DNA of 64,000 bases from JALEFZ01 sp038527485. Its GTDB lineage: Bacteria > Bacteroidota > Bacteroidia > J057. The stretch is from assembly GCA_038527485.1 (NCBI GenBank), contig JBCBFT010000017.1:1-64000 (forward strand), written 5' to 3'. The position numbers and the translations under genes are program-made. Every line of letters starts with the position of its first letter. The stretch's first letter is position 1. Below are positions 50,672-60,900 of the stretch, piece by piece. The notes under the pieces are model-generated. The model worked only from the letters and a program-made list of their open reading frames with translations, searched no databases and was not told the DNA's origin.

Positions 50672-51025
50672 TGGTACGAATAGACCAAAAAGGAGAGATC
50701 GGACAATATTTCTGAGCGCGCACTCTAGACTTGATTTGTGCCATATCCAACATGGACTTGACATCTTCTCCAAGTTTTTTAATCAATACCAGATTGAATA
50801 AAGTGAATGGTACAGGGATATACCTTTGAGGAAAAAAATGTATACAAAGAAGGGTGACAAAGAGAGAGAGACTACTTCTCAAGGTGGTGGGAAATCAAAT
50901 TAATAAATGTGTATATTAAGATATAAAATAAAGAGAGGGCACAGAATGGCTACAGATGTCTTGAACATCGTGGCATGCTTCAAAAGATGACTTCCCTTTC
51001 ATCAATCACCTAAACCAACATCATT
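50672..51025. other. Intergenic region, nothing recognised
   Basis: About 350 bp between the YeeE/YedE pair and the GlsB-like gene. No supportable ORF, hairpin terminator or repeat was found. Confidence 0.4.
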
Positions 51026-51298
51026 ATGGGTCTTATTATTTCATTACTCATCGGTGCAGCAGCAGGCGCCATTGCCAAAATGCTGACACCCCAACAAGAA
51101 AAAGGAGGATGGGTTTCCTCTCTGGTTATTGGTATCCTGGGTTCATGGGTCGGGAACTTCCTCGCAGGTGTCATAGGACTTCAGGGCCTTTTGGGTACGA
51201 CTTGGCTGGGTGAATTAATACTTGCAGTAGGCGGTGCTTTCTTGCTGCTATTTATCTACCACAAATACCTAGCAGATAAGTTGAATCTGCCTATTTGA
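51026..51298 (+). CDS. GlsB/YeaQ/YmgE-family stress-response membrane protein
   Basis: A 90-residue Gly/Leu-rich membrane protein with three predicted helices, beginning MGLIISLLIGAAAGAIAKML and containing GGWVSSLVIGILGSWVGNFL. This is the transglycosylase-associated (GlsB/YeaQ) family pattern. Members are small stress-related inner-membrane proteins without known enzymatic activity. Monocistronic, with a terminator just upstream of the next gene. Confidence 0.9.
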   Translation: MGLIISLLIGAAAGAIAKMLTPQQEKGGWVSSLVIGILGSWVGNFLAGVIGLQGLLGTTWLGELILAVGGAFLLLFIYHKYLADKLNLPI

Positions 51299-51358
51299 TA
51301 AGGATGATGATCATTTGATTTCCCTTCAAGGGATTATCTACGTAATAATTGATGAATA

Positions 51359-51391
51359 AGGGCTGTCTTTCCAGGCAGCCTTTTATCTTTG
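51359..51391 (+). terminator. Terminator overlapping a -7 promoter element
   Basis: GGCTGTC (51361-51367) pairs with GGCAGCC (51374-51380), flanked by AG/TT pairing and TTTT. TATCTTTG (51384-51391), an exact TAnnTTTG match, follows immediately and lies 4 bp before the next start codon, so the downstream transcript may be leaderless. Confidence 0.5.
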
Positions 51392-51395
51392 ACCT

Positions 51396-52256
51396 ATGAA
51401 TTTACCACCTGTCCTGCAATCCACTATCCATTCTTTTCTCCAAACCCCTGTCCTCTCTGCCCAGTCTATTTCGGGAGGCTGTATCCATCAGTCCTTCAAA
51501 TTACAAACACTGCGAGGTCCCTATTTCCTGAAATTCAATGAATGGAAGCTGGCAGATAACCTACAAGCAGAGAAGAAAGGCCTGGAAAGGCTAGGAGCTA
51601 CAGAAAGCCTGAGAGTTCCTCGGATTCTTCAGCAGGGAGAAGCAGAGACACATACCTATCTTTTGCTAGAATGGATCGAGAGTAGGGGAGAGGCAGAGGA
51701 TTACTGGGAGCAGTTGGGAAAAGGACTGGCGAATCTGCATCAGCATACACAAGTTCACTTTGGGCTGGATGATGATAATTTCATCGGAGCTTTGCCGCAA
51801 AGCAATACCGCAACCAACAACTGGGCCGATTTCTTTATCGAGCAACGCATACAGCCACTGCTAAAATCAGGACGTGAAAAAGGATACATTACGCCTTCTT
51901 TAGAAGCGAAGTTTCAACAATTCCTCAAAAAAGTTCCTGACATTTTCCCCGAAGAAGCTCCAGCCTTAATCCACGGAGATCTATGGGGAGGGAATCTTTT
52001 GGTAGGCCCGCAAGGAGAACCTGTCATGATTGATCCTGCCGTTTACTATGGACATCGAGAGATGGAGCTGTCGTTTATGACCTTATTTGACAAACAGCCA
52101 GATACTTTCTACCGAACCTATGAATCGATCCGTCCACTGGCACCCGACTTCCCTTCCAGAGTCAAGTATTATAATTTGTATCCACTCCTCGTCCATTTGA
52201 ATCTATTCGGTACCTCTTATCTCTCAGGAATTGAACAAAGTCTGAAGGGGTTTTAG
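51396..52256 (+). CDS. Fructosamine kinase-family protein
   Basis: A 286-residue kinase of the fructosamine-3-kinase/ketosamine kinase family, which phosphorylates glycated amines for deglycation. Family motifs are SGGCIHQSFKL near residue 26, DFFIEQRIQPLL near 146, the catalytic loop HGDLWGGNLL near 198 and the Mg-binding IDPAVYYGHREMELSF near 217. Length and end match the family. The ATG lies 4 bp after a TAnnTTTG element. Confidence 0.92.
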   Translation: MNLPPVLQSTIHSFLQTPVLSAQSISGGCIHQSFKLQTLRGPYFLKFNEWKLADNLQAEKKGLERLGATESLRVPRILQQGEAETHTYLLLEWIESRGEAEDYWEQLGKGLANLHQHTQVHFGLDDDNFIGALPQSNTATNNWADFFIEQRIQPLLKSGREKGYITPSLEAKFQQFLKKVPDIFPEEAPALIHGDLWGGNLLVGPQGEPVMIDPAVYYGHREMELSFMTLFDKQPDTFYRTYESIRPLAPDFPSRVKYYNLYPLLVHLNLFGTSYLSGIEQSLKGF

Positions 52257-52351
52257 GGAGAAGAGACATGAGGAGGTAGGAAAGTATCCTTCGGGAACAT
52301 CAATTTTCCCACATTTCTTGTAATTTACCTCAAAAGGAAACGACTGATCTC

Positions 52352-53098
52352 ATGAAAAATATATCCCTCCTGTGCCTTGCGGCTGCTATGATTTGGGCTT
52401 TTGGATGCAAAAGCCAGGTGCAAACAAAAGATGCTTCAGCGAGTAATACGCAAACGACGACGACTACTCCCAATACAGCCCTCGGTTCTTCCCAGAAAGT
52501 ACCCTACGAGTGCTCTCTCAATGATTTTGACTATCAGGATGCGGCACTGACACAAGGAGAGTTATTCCCCTATGTCTACCAAGGGACAGGACGAAGCCAT
52601 GTGCTAGAGGCTTACAAGCTTCGATTTCAGTTGACTTATCAAACGCCACTCGTGGGCATGACCAATGACCAAGTCCCCTGGATCAACGTGGACAACTACT
52701 CTGAACTCAATGGAAACTTCATTACCTACGTGCGAAATGGGCGTACACTGAGCTTGGAAAATCCCTACATACAAGTCCAGTATATTGGGAAAAAAGTGCC
52801 CTCTTTCAGCAGCATTGACTCTGCTTATATATGGGTAGATGATCTGTTTATGAACCGATTGGAAGGAGAGGCCCTCACCGAGCGGTATGAGTTAGAGACA
52901 CAGTCAGGTGCCAAGGCCATCTGCAAGGATTACAAGTATCCCGACAGAAATGGCCGTAAAGGGAAGCACTTGGCCTATGCCTATATCGACATGGGAGACG
53001 AGTACCTCTTGGGGATTGTCCTCACGACCGTGATCGGTTCCGACTTCCTCCCCAACAAGCCCCTGTTTCAGGATCTCGTCAAGAGTTATTGTGAGTAA
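52352..53098 (+). CDS. Uncharacterised lipoprotein
   Basis: A 248-residue protein with a lipoprotein signal (lipobox WAFGC, Cys near residue 19). A Ser/Thr/Gln-rich linker (about 22-50) is followed by a beta-rich domain (for example HVLEAYKLRFQLTYQTP and SLENPYIQVQYIG). Two later cysteines (AICKDYKYP, KSYCE) and one early (PYECSL) could form disulfides. No family recognised. Confidence 0.65.
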   Translation: MKNISLLCLAAAMIWAFGCKSQVQTKDASASNTQTTTTTPNTALGSSQKVPYECSLNDFDYQDAALTQGELFPYVYQGTGRSHVLEAYKLRFQLTYQTPLVGMTNDQVPWINVDNYSELNGNFITYVRNGRTLSLENPYIQVQYIGKKVPSFSSIDSAYIWVDDLFMNRLEGEALTERYELETQSGAKAICKDYKYPDRNGRKGKHLAYAYIDMGDEYLLGIVLTTVIGSDFLPNKPLFQDLVKSYCE

Positions 53099-53178
53099 AA
53101 CTTAGGAGAAGGACTCGTAAAAGATACTTTTGTCTGAAGTCTTGAGCGTAGCGAAATCGCTCAAGGGATGATGTCTGA

Positions 53179-53544
53179 TCAGATCCATTCTTTCTCCTTA
53201 TATACCTCGACCCCTTTTTCAATCATCTCTTGGATTTCTTGAAAGAGGGTTTCGTCGATTTTTTTGAGGTGAAAACAGCTTTTTCCCTTGAGCTTCTTTT
53301 GGAGTTCGGGGGAAGGAGAAAAGTATTCCTTATCGGTATAGATGGGGAAAAAATACAAGCGTACATCCTTGGGCTTGGGAACTATACTGGCAAAAAATGC
53401 ACCTTCGACTTTTTTCCTTCCTTGCACGACCTCTTTCGTCCCCGTCACTTCAAATTGCTCGGGGGTATCCACTTTTACCTGAAGGTATGGCTGTTGAGAT
53501 CTAAGGAGATCTTTGAGGGCTTGTTCGAGTTGGGGGAGTTCCAT
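53179..53544 (-). CDS. DUF1801/YdhG-like protein
   Basis: A 121-residue cytoplasmic protein. VRLYFFPIYTDKEYF, LQKKLKGKSCFHLKKID and EEMIEKGVEVYKEKEW-like C-terminal segments match the DUF1801 (YdhG/iron-chaperone frataxin-like fold) family pattern. The biochemical role is uncertain. It is monocistronic, with a repeat-containing gap upstream. Confidence 0.78.
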   Translation of the reverse strand: MELPQLEQALKDLLRSQQPYLQVKVDTPEQFEVTGTKEVVQGRKKVEGAFFASIVPKPKDVRLYFFPIYTDKEYFSPSPELQKKLKGKSCFHLKKIDETLFQEIQEMIEKGVEVYKEKEWI

Positions 53545-53645
53545 AGCAGTGGAGGTATAAATAGGCGTAAATGAAAGTAATATTGATCGTCACACATGAG
53601 TGGGTATCGTATGTTCTAAATAAAGGCGTCGATGGACCGTATCTC

Positions 53646-53685
53646 TACATAGAATATAAATCCCATCTGAATTCATTCGTGATCC
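53646..53685. repeat. Partial copy of the MITE-like repeat
   Basis: The right end of the 8646-8770 element is repeated here: TACATAGAA, AATCC, ATCTGAATTCATTCGTGAT in the same order with few mismatches. The left half and its terminal inverted repeat are not recognisable, so this copy is truncated or diverged. Confidence 0.65.
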
Positions 53686-53696
53686 TCACTGATGGG

Positions 53697-53831
53697 CTAA
53701 GATCCTAGAAATCTGTCTTCGTAGGGTCGTGTTTTATGAGAGTAAATATAGCGAAAAGGGCGCTTCCTGCTTAGCCAGCGAAAGTAAATGAAAAGGATGA
53801 TTACCCAAGGGATGGCAATTCCAACAGACAT
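53697..53831 (-). CDS. Possible small single-pass membrane protein
   Basis: A 44-residue frame starting MSVGIAIPWVIILFIYF, one transmembrane helix followed by a basic, Tyr-rich tail (SRKRPFRYIYSHKTRPYEDR). The frame extends upstream to 53888 from a less likely start. Charge distribution fits an N-out small membrane protein, but no homology or promoter supports it. Confidence 0.35.
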   Translation of the reverse strand: MSVGIAIPWVIILFIYFRWLSRKRPFRYIYSHKTRPYEDRFLGS

Positions 53832-54140
53832 ATTATGTTCAGGTTGATAAATGGAAATCGCATGCGAAATATATAAAATTTTGAGCATCCCTAAATTCCT
53901 CCCCCATTCCTAATATGAGGAAAGTAAAACGGAGAAAGTACAGGTTTCAGCTAGGAGCGAAATTCGCCAATCGTGAATCTTCTATAAAAAATGTATATTC
54001 AGGCCACCTTTCGAAGATCTACATTTCCTTTCCCAAAAATCTTCGTGAAGGCTGTAACTTTCCTTACCCTACGCATTAAGAGTGCAAATTGATTGTTTAA
54101 CAGCTTGACCCGCAGGAACTATACCCGGACCAAGGCCGAA

Positions 54141-54692
54141 ATGGAAGAAGAGTATCGGCTGATACAAGATGCCCAGCGCAATCCTAAGCGTTTTGGGGTG
54201 CTTTATCAGCGGTACTATGAGGCGATTTTTGTATTTGTCTTCAAACGTGTGAACGACGAAGACCAGACAGCAGATCTGACCTCCCAAGTCTTCCTCAAGG
54301 CCATGACACACCTGAAAAACTACAAGTTTCAAGGGGTGCCCTTCAGTGCATGGTTGTATCGCATCGCCATGAATGAAGTCAACCAGTTTTTTCGCCAGTC
54401 CAAAAACCAACGGACCATCAGCATGGAAAAAAGCCAGTTGGCGGATATCATCCAAGAGGTAGAAGAAGGGAAGAGCGAAGAAAATATATGGCGTATGGTA
54501 GAAGCGCTACAAGAATTGTCACCAGAGGAAGTGCAGCTGATCGAATTTCGATACTTCGAGCGCATCCCCTTCAAAGAAATTGCCCTGATCTACGGGATCA
54601 CAGAAAATAATGCCAAAGTACGCGTACATCGCCTACTCGCGAAACTCAAAAAAATCATGACTAGGAGGGAGATATGTCAAGATACAAAATAA
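54141..54692 (+). CDS. ECF-type RNA polymerase sigma factor
   Basis: A 183-residue sigma factor. Region 2 is LYQRYYEAIFVFVFKRVND to FSAWLYRIAMNEVNQFFRQ (about residues 22-95). Region 4 is LSPEEVQLIEFRYFERIPFKEIALIYGITENNAKVRVHRLL (about 127-170) containing a normal helix-turn-helix; I quote it in part only: FKEIALIYGITENNAKV. The start is taken at ATG 54141; the frame also continues upstream to a TTG at 54093. Its end overlaps the next gene by 19 nt. That gene encodes a membrane protein, the usual place for an anti-sigma or sensor partner. Confidence 0.88.
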   Translation: MEEEYRLIQDAQRNPKRFGVLYQRYYEAIFVFVFKRVNDEDQTADLTSQVFLKAMTHLKNYKFQGVPFSAWLYRIAMNEVNQFFRQSKNQRTISMEKSQLADIIQEVEEGKSEENIWRMVEALQELSPEEVQLIEFRYFERIPFKEIALIYGITENNAKVRVHRLLAKLKKIMTRREICQDTK

Positions 54693-56203
54693 ATATCGAC
54701 CAGCCTTTGCCTGATCCCCAGGTCATGCGTAAGCATAAGGACTTCGACTCCCTGTACGATGCCTATCGTGTCAACAGTAAGTTTGAGTTCTGGCGCAATA
54801 TTTACAAGAATCCTCGATTCTTCGGGATATTTGTAATATTAGCTGCGGTGGGATTTCTCGTGTTCGATTCCGTGCAAGAAGAGGAAGCAAAAACAGAAGT
54901 AGCCTGGTTTCAACCTCCTTTTGATCCTATACAACCTGCCTATCAAGTGATACCGCTAGATACAGAAGCGATAACAACGGTCTTTACCAAAGCCGAGTTC
55001 CAACTAAAGATTCCTGATGATGCCTTTGTTGAGGCACCCAATGAGGAGATTGAGCTACGCTATCGCTATCTACCTGACGCCCGCTCGTGGTTCCTAGTGG
55101 ATTTGCCTATGCAAAATGATACAGGATTTTATCGCTCACCAGGAATTGTCGAGATACAAGCATGGGCAGGAGATCGTCCAGCTACGCTGAAACCTGAAGT
55201 CAAAGTAGAGGTAAGCTACACGCTACCCGAACGACCCGAAGGATACAATGCTTCTAGATTGGATACTTCTGAGATGGACTGGAAACCGCTGGGAGTCGTA
55301 CGTGTCAATCCTGTGGCGGATACCCAAGGATTGCTGGCACTCGGTCCAAAACCTGGATATGAAGTGGTGCAAGCAGAGATGGTTGCCAAAAGTGCCGCAA
55401 GCCCCAGCTTGAAAAGACCTGGACGCCCCTTTGGTGTGAAGCTGAAAAATATACAAGATTTTCCTGACTTTCGCCGCTATCAACAGATCTTTTGGGAGTA
55501 TATCCCAGGCGCAGGTTCTTCCAATCCTTGGGAAGAAAGACTCATCGGTCCCGATCAAGGCTGGAACGATGTAAGAGCCAGGAAGATGGATGGTGATCGC
55601 TATCAACTGACGTTCACTAAGACACTAGAAGATGGAGGATTGATGCGCCGACGGGTCATGGCCAAACCCATCAAAGGAGTTCAAACAGAAAGTCAGGCTC
55701 AAAACTGGTACACCCAACAGCAGGCAGCTTATGCGCAAGCCGTAGCAGACTGGGAAGCCGCTCGCAATGCCGCCGTCGCTGCTGAAAGCACCGATCAGGA
55801 GGCCACAGTAAGAGCAAGGATTGCTCAGTGGGTAGCAGATTCTATCAGCCTGTCCCAGCCTACAGCTTATCAAGTAGTCATTGCGACGGATAAGCTGGGC
55901 TTCATAGGGTTGATCAAAGAAGAAAATATGGCGACTAAGTCATCAGAAGTCTTTTTACCTGATAGCTTGGCCAAGGGTGAAGCAGACTTTATCTGGCTGA
56001 GCAATGACAAGATGGATCAATTACTGGTTCAAAATGTCAGAGGGGCTTCTATTGCTATCGCCAATGGAATCAATGCGCAAAATCTTAGAGTGTGGAGGAA
56101 AGAAGAGAAGGGGAAATTTGTGTGGGAGTTCCAATGGGAAGAAGAAAGTGTCCAAGTAGAACAACAAAGCATAGAGTGGTTTCACTTGATGGACGACGAA
56201 TAA
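54674..56203 (+). CDS. Membrane-anchored protein coupled to ECF sigma (putative regulator)
   Basis: A 509-residue protein with a cytoplasmic N-tail of about 48 residues, one transmembrane helix (FFGIFVILAAVGFLVF, about 50-65) and a large extracytoplasmic part. Domain A (about 100-190) has FQLKIPDDAFVEAP, IELRYRY and SPGIVEIQAWAG. Domain B (about 260-350) has FPDFRRYQQIFWEYIPG. An Ala/Gln-rich helical stretch follows (YTQQQAAYAQAVADWEAARN). The same A-B order occurs in the lipoprotein encoded next (56375). The 19-nt overlap with the sigma gene suggests that the N-tail acts as an anti-sigma, but no known anti-sigma motif is visible. Confidence 0.7.
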   Translation: MSRYKINIDQPLPDPQVMRKHKDFDSLYDAYRVNSKFEFWRNIYKNPRFFGIFVILAAVGFLVFDSVQEEEAKTEVAWFQPPFDPIQPAYQVIPLDTEAITTVFTKAEFQLKIPDDAFVEAPNEEIELRYRYLPDARSWFLVDLPMQNDTGFYRSPGIVEIQAWAGDRPATLKPEVKVEVSYTLPERPEGYNASRLDTSEMDWKPLGVVRVNPVADTQGLLALGPKPGYEVVQAEMVAKSAASPSLKRPGRPFGVKLKNIQDFPDFRRYQQIFWEYIPGAGSSNPWEERLIGPDQGWNDVRARKMDGDRYQLTFTKTLEDGGLMRRRVMAKPIKGVQTESQAQNWYTQQQAAYAQAVADWEAARNAAVAAESTDQEATVRARIAQWVADSISLSQPTAYQVVIATDKLGFIGLIKEENMATKSSEVFLPDSLAKGEADFIWLSNDKMDQLLVQNVRGASIAIANGINAQNLRVWRKEEKGKFVWEFQWEEESVQVEQQSIEWFHLMDDE

Positions 56204-56374
56204 CAGCAATGTTTACAGGCGCATGCCTCAAATAGTTGATAACCTAAGACCAGACAAAAGAAAACATCTCTGCGGAGCAGTAAACGAGTTCCTTTAGAAC
56301 GATTTGTTTCTATCATTTTAGCTATACCATACATCGTTATTTCTTAATCGCCTTTTTAATTTAATACATATACC

Positions 56375-57805
56375 ATGACGAAGTCATTTACCCAGTGGCT
56401 GGGCCTAGCTGTGCTATGCGCCATATTCAGCTGTACCCCTGGGACAGATTCTACTGCTACTGCAGATAATGGAGTCGTATCTCCACAGCTCCATGAGCAA
56501 ACAGAAGAAGAAACACTCCAAGTAAGTGAAGTCGCGGGTCGGCTGGTAGCGCCTCCTCTAGATGATGTTCGCGTACCGACTGAGACGGTTACTTTTCAAA
56601 CGGGCGTACAAGAAATACAAGAAAAGGCCCTAAGCAGTGGGACCATACTACGTATCCAAGATGCGCGCTTTGTGGATGCCCAGCAGCAACCGATTGAAGG
56701 AGCAGTCGATATTCAGGTGAAAGAATTCATGGATGTCGCAGATATTTTGATGAGTGGCATCACCATGCGCTACGATTCGGGGGACACTGACCATATCTTG
56801 CAGTCTGCAGGGATGATTGAGGTTCATGCCAACCACAATGGGCAGCCAGTTTTCATGGCTGATGGAGCAGAGATTGAGATCGACCTAGCAACGGGTAATG
56901 GAGCTGACGGCTATAACTTATACTATCTAGACGAGCAAAATGCACAGAACTGGTCATTCATCCGTACCAGTACCGCCGAGGTAAATCCTGCCTTCGCCGC
57001 ACGAGAAGCCCAGAAGAAAAAGACTCAGCCACTTCCTCTCAAGCCACGCAAACTAAGAGATGATGCAATTTCATTTGAGTTCGCTACCGACTATAATCGC
57101 TATCCGAGCTTGGCTCCCTACAAGGGGATCGTCTGGCAGTGGGCAGGAAAGACCACAAACAATACCCTCAACCCTGAGAAGGAGCAGTGGATATTTGGTG
57201 AGAAATGGGAGCGTGCGAGCGTAGAAGAGCAAGATGGTCAGAAGGGAATCTTTATTTTAACCTTACGTCGATCGGGGAAATCTGCGCGCTTACTGGTGAC
57301 CCCCGCGCTAGAAGGAAAGGATTTTGACGAGGCTATGGCGACCTATCGCAGGATCAAAAAAGAACAAAAAGCGATGAAAAAGCGTCAGCAGGAGAGCTAT
57401 GCACGCCAATCTGAGTTTATTCGCTCATTTTCCATCAACCAAATGGGGATCTACAATTATGACCGTATCCTCAAAATGCAGAATCGTGCAGAGATCATGG
57501 CCAGCTTCAATTTTAATGATTTACCTGGTTATGAGCCAGGAACCGTATCCACGGTCTATCTCATCATGGAAGGAGACAACTCGGTCGTTCAATATCCTCG
57601 CCAGAAGTGGAACCAATTCATGCTTTCTTCCGATGCCCAAAATCAGCTGATTGCCATCCTTCCAGGAAACCGCATCGCCGTTTTTGATCAAGAAGACTTC
57701 CAACGTGCACAGCCCTGGAATTTTGATTCCTTCGAATTCAAATTCAAGGATTCAGGTAGAAAAATCAGTAGCCCCGAAGATCTACGTACCTTTTTACAGG
57801 TATAA
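56375..57805 (+). CDS. Lipoprotein paralogous to the sigma-coupled membrane protein
   Basis: A 476-residue lipoprotein (lipobox IFSC, Cys near residue 21). Domain A (about 85-180) has ILRIQDARFVDAQQQP, ILMSGITMRYDSG and SAGMIEVHANHNGQP, a beta-sandwich pattern recurrent in Bacteroidota envelope proteins. Domain B (about 240-330) has YPSLAPYKGIVWQWAG and EKWERASVEEQDGQKGIF. A charged helical stretch (RRIKKEQKAMKKRQQE) leads to a C-terminal beta domain. It matches the preceding gene across the same A-B-helix order, so the two are paralogues. It may be the outer-membrane component of the same signalling or envelope module. Confidence 0.72.
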   Translation: MTKSFTQWLGLAVLCAIFSCTPGTDSTATADNGVVSPQLHEQTEEETLQVSEVAGRLVAPPLDDVRVPTETVTFQTGVQEIQEKALSSGTILRIQDARFVDAQQQPIEGAVDIQVKEFMDVADILMSGITMRYDSGDTDHILQSAGMIEVHANHNGQPVFMADGAEIEIDLATGNGADGYNLYYLDEQNAQNWSFIRTSTAEVNPAFAAREAQKKKTQPLPLKPRKLRDDAISFEFATDYNRYPSLAPYKGIVWQWAGKTTNNTLNPEKEQWIFGEKWERASVEEQDGQKGIFILTLRRSGKSARLLVTPALEGKDFDEAMATYRRIKKEQKAMKKRQQESYARQSEFIRSFSINQMGIYNYDRILKMQNRAEIMASFNFNDLPGYEPGTVSTVYLIMEGDNSVVQYPRQKWNQFMLSSDAQNQLIAILPGNRIAVFDQEDFQRAQPWNFDSFEFKFKDSGRKISSPEDLRTFLQV

Positions 57806-57850
57806 GTAAGAAGGGACCTAGAGCGCGAACTCCGTAGGGGATCGTTTCAA

Positions 57851-57917
57851 TAAGACCATGGTTGGAAAAATGAGAATTTTGCGAAAAAGTAGATTTGAAG
57901 TTTCAGCTATGGTCTTA
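57851..57917. repeat. 9-bp inverted repeat upstream of the WG-repeat gene
   Basis: TAAGACCAT (57851-57859) and ATGGTCTTA (57909-57917) are perfect inverted copies 49 bp apart, ending 49 bp before the WG-repeat gene. Loosely similar sequence lies at 17087 and 17240. It could be a regulator site or a degraded small repeat. Confidence 0.4.
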
Positions 57918-57966
57918 GTCTCACATCTTTTTCTTTTCATTCTCCCAAACTCAACCCTCGTCCTCC

Positions 57967-60900
57967 ATGCGTAAGATTGGATGCCTTTTGTTTATCCTCT
58001 CTCTGACAGCCTTTTCTATCCAGCCCCTACACGCTCAACAGTCTTTCTTCCAGATCAAAATCAACGATCAATGGGGCTTTATGACTGCAGATGGAGACGT
58101 CCTGGTTCCACCTGTCTATGAAATGGTCCTGAGCAAAGCACCACATGCACAACCGGCTTTGGGATACTTTGGGATCTTCCAAAATGGGAAAATGGGCATG
58201 TATCATCAGGAAAAAGGGGAGTTGGTGCCTCCCCGCTATGATGAGGTGACGCTAGTCGGAGATAGGCAACAGGTAGATTATATTCAGATTCTTCATGAAG
58301 ACCGTCTAGGCATGGTCGATCTCGAAGGTACGGTGGTACAACCTATCGAATTGGATGCGATCAAACATCTTAAGGGGAGGACGTACGCCATTCAGAAAGA
58401 AGGAAGATGGCAAGTATGGTCGGCTTCCCGTAGCTGGAACCTGGAAGGTAATTTTGAGGAAATACACATACAGGGAGACAGCCTACTTGTAACACATTCT
58501 CCTAAAGGATATAGTGCATGGACCTTAAACGGAGTGTCCCTTTTGAAAGATTTTCCACATCGTCCGAGATTTTTTTCTTCGGAGTTCTATGCCTACGAAA
58601 AGTTGGAAATTGAGGAAAATGGAGAAATGGTGGAGGACTCGACAGGTGAAATACACTGGGAAGGAACCTATGATACTACCCGTACATGGGGACTCAATCA
58701 AGTGAATGCGGGAGGAGGTATCCAGCCTGAATATGATAGTTTGGTTTGGCAATCGGATACTCGTTTAATCCATGTATTCAGAGAGGGGAAGATGGGGATT
58801 TTGGATGCTTTGGGAAAAGTCAAGGTCGCACCTACAGTTAAGGAAGCCTTCATCGATTCGGTCGGCTACATTTGGCTAAGACCAGAAGATACCTGGGGGG
58901 TCTTGAATCCACAAGGAGACACTTTATTTGCACCTCAATTTGAAGAAAAATCAACCTTTTGGCGCAATGTCGCCATTGTGAAAATCGATTCGAGCTATGG
59001 CCTCATCAATTCCTATAAAGAATGGCTGGCTGAACCCAAATATCGAGACATTCACCTACATCCAGCAGGAGTCGCCCGATTGTACGATACACAGTGGACA
59101 CAGGTAGCCTTCAAACCCGATGGAAGGCGGAGTCTACGTATGAAGCTGATCGTAGAGGGATCAGGTGAATTCAATTCGGGCTGGGTAGGGACCAGTTTTG
59201 GTCGTTCTCGTGCTTCGGGACCCCAGCAGACCCAAAGTGGGCTGGAATGGTACTGGGGATTAAACCGCAAAAGGAAGAATTACGGATATGGACTACGCGA
59301 CCTAGAGAAAGATACGATATACTTTGACCCCCTCTTTTCTTCCTACAAGACCCTCAACAACTATAACTTGACCATTGTCTCCTATAAGAAAGAGAAGCGC
59401 GTCACCGTAGGGCTGGTCGATCACGAGGAAGGGAAACTACTGGCGAGACCCTCCTGGTTCCAGATTTTTGGAGAAGACTTTTCATCTGGAAGTATTGCAA
59501 GAGTAAGGGACTCCTATGGTTTGTATCACTTGATGAATAAGCAAGGGCGAGCGAAAAAATTGCCAAGGGTGACCTATCTGAGTCCTTTTGACAAGGGGCT
59601 AGCACTGGCAGTTTATGGAGGCAATATCATGAGGGCCCAGCTCAATAGCTCTTGGTTTCCGAAAAGAGAAAATCAACTATCAGGTGCATGGGGCATCATC
59701 ACTCGCAATGGCAAGTGGATACTAAAACCCGAATATAACTTTATCCAGCGCTTCGAAGGAAACCTGGCCAAAGCGACCAAAAAAGGGAAATGGGGTGTGA
59801 TCAATAGAAAGGGGAATGAAGTCGTGACCCCTCAGTATACAGAGGTGAAAATCATACAAGGAAAAGATAGTCTCACAACTCCCTTGATCATTTGCAAGCG
59901 TGTAGCCCCTACCTATCATTTTTTGGATGCAAAAGGGAACCTCAAGTTCACTTATTCTTTGAAGGGTGTGGGGAAGTATCGGGAAGGAATGATTCCCATT
60001 CGTAGTGAAAAAGGTTGGGGATTCATGAATAAAGCGGGGAAAGTCATGGTAGAACCTGCGTATACTCGCGTAGGGGGATTTCACGAAGGACTGGCCAGCG
60101 TCCGTACAGCCAAAGGCTGGGGATATATCCGTCCCGATGGGAGTTGGGGCATCAAGCCGCAATTTCTTCGTACCTACGATTTTGAGGATGGCATCGCCCT
60201 TGTCAAGTATCGCTATCGCTACGGATACATCAAGTCAGATGGTAGCTACCTAATCCCACCAGTCTACAAGCGTGCCGAGCCCATGAAGGACGGACAAGCC
60301 ATCGTGAGGAAGAACAAATTATATGGAATCGTTGGAGAGGATGGAAAATGGATCGTGAGGCCAAAATACACCCGCCTTAAACCTGCAGGAAATGAATACC
60401 TTATTCGTAGAAATGGGAAAATGGGCTTTCTCAACCGAGCAGGAGAAGAAATACTCCCGCCGAAATATGCCCGCATCAGTCGCCGTGATACGATCCTAGG
60501 CTGTGCCCGTGTGAAGGGCAATAAAGGCTGGGGAATGATCGACAGCAGCCGTAATTTGATCGTGCCTGCGCAGTATGATCACGTCTCCAATATGGATAAA
60601 GGCGTCTGTCTGGTTAGGAAATCACTTTTGTATGGGGCCTACTCCTGGCAAGGAGAGGAGTTATTACCTGCCCAATATAGCTCAATCAGGAAAGGTAAAG
60701 TCCCAGGGATGCTCATTGCCAGTAAGCACGCGCTGTATGGTACCCCCGAAAAGGATACGGTTTATTACGACCTTCCTCCCATGACACAAGAAGTCCTATC
60801 CGAAGCTGATCCGATCTTGAAAGCCAATATGAACCTCTTTGACTACAGTCAAGTATATCCTGAATCGGAAGGAATGATCGTCGCAAGTGCACGCTATGTG

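Larger units (their letters stand above)
53545..54140. other. Gap with repeat copy and one doubtful small gene
   Basis: About 600 bp. It contains a copy of the dispersed repeat (53646-53685), a possible 44-codon membrane peptide on the minus strand (53697-53831), and the region upstream of the sigma-factor gene. I saw no clear TAnnTTTG promoter. Confidence 0.4.
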
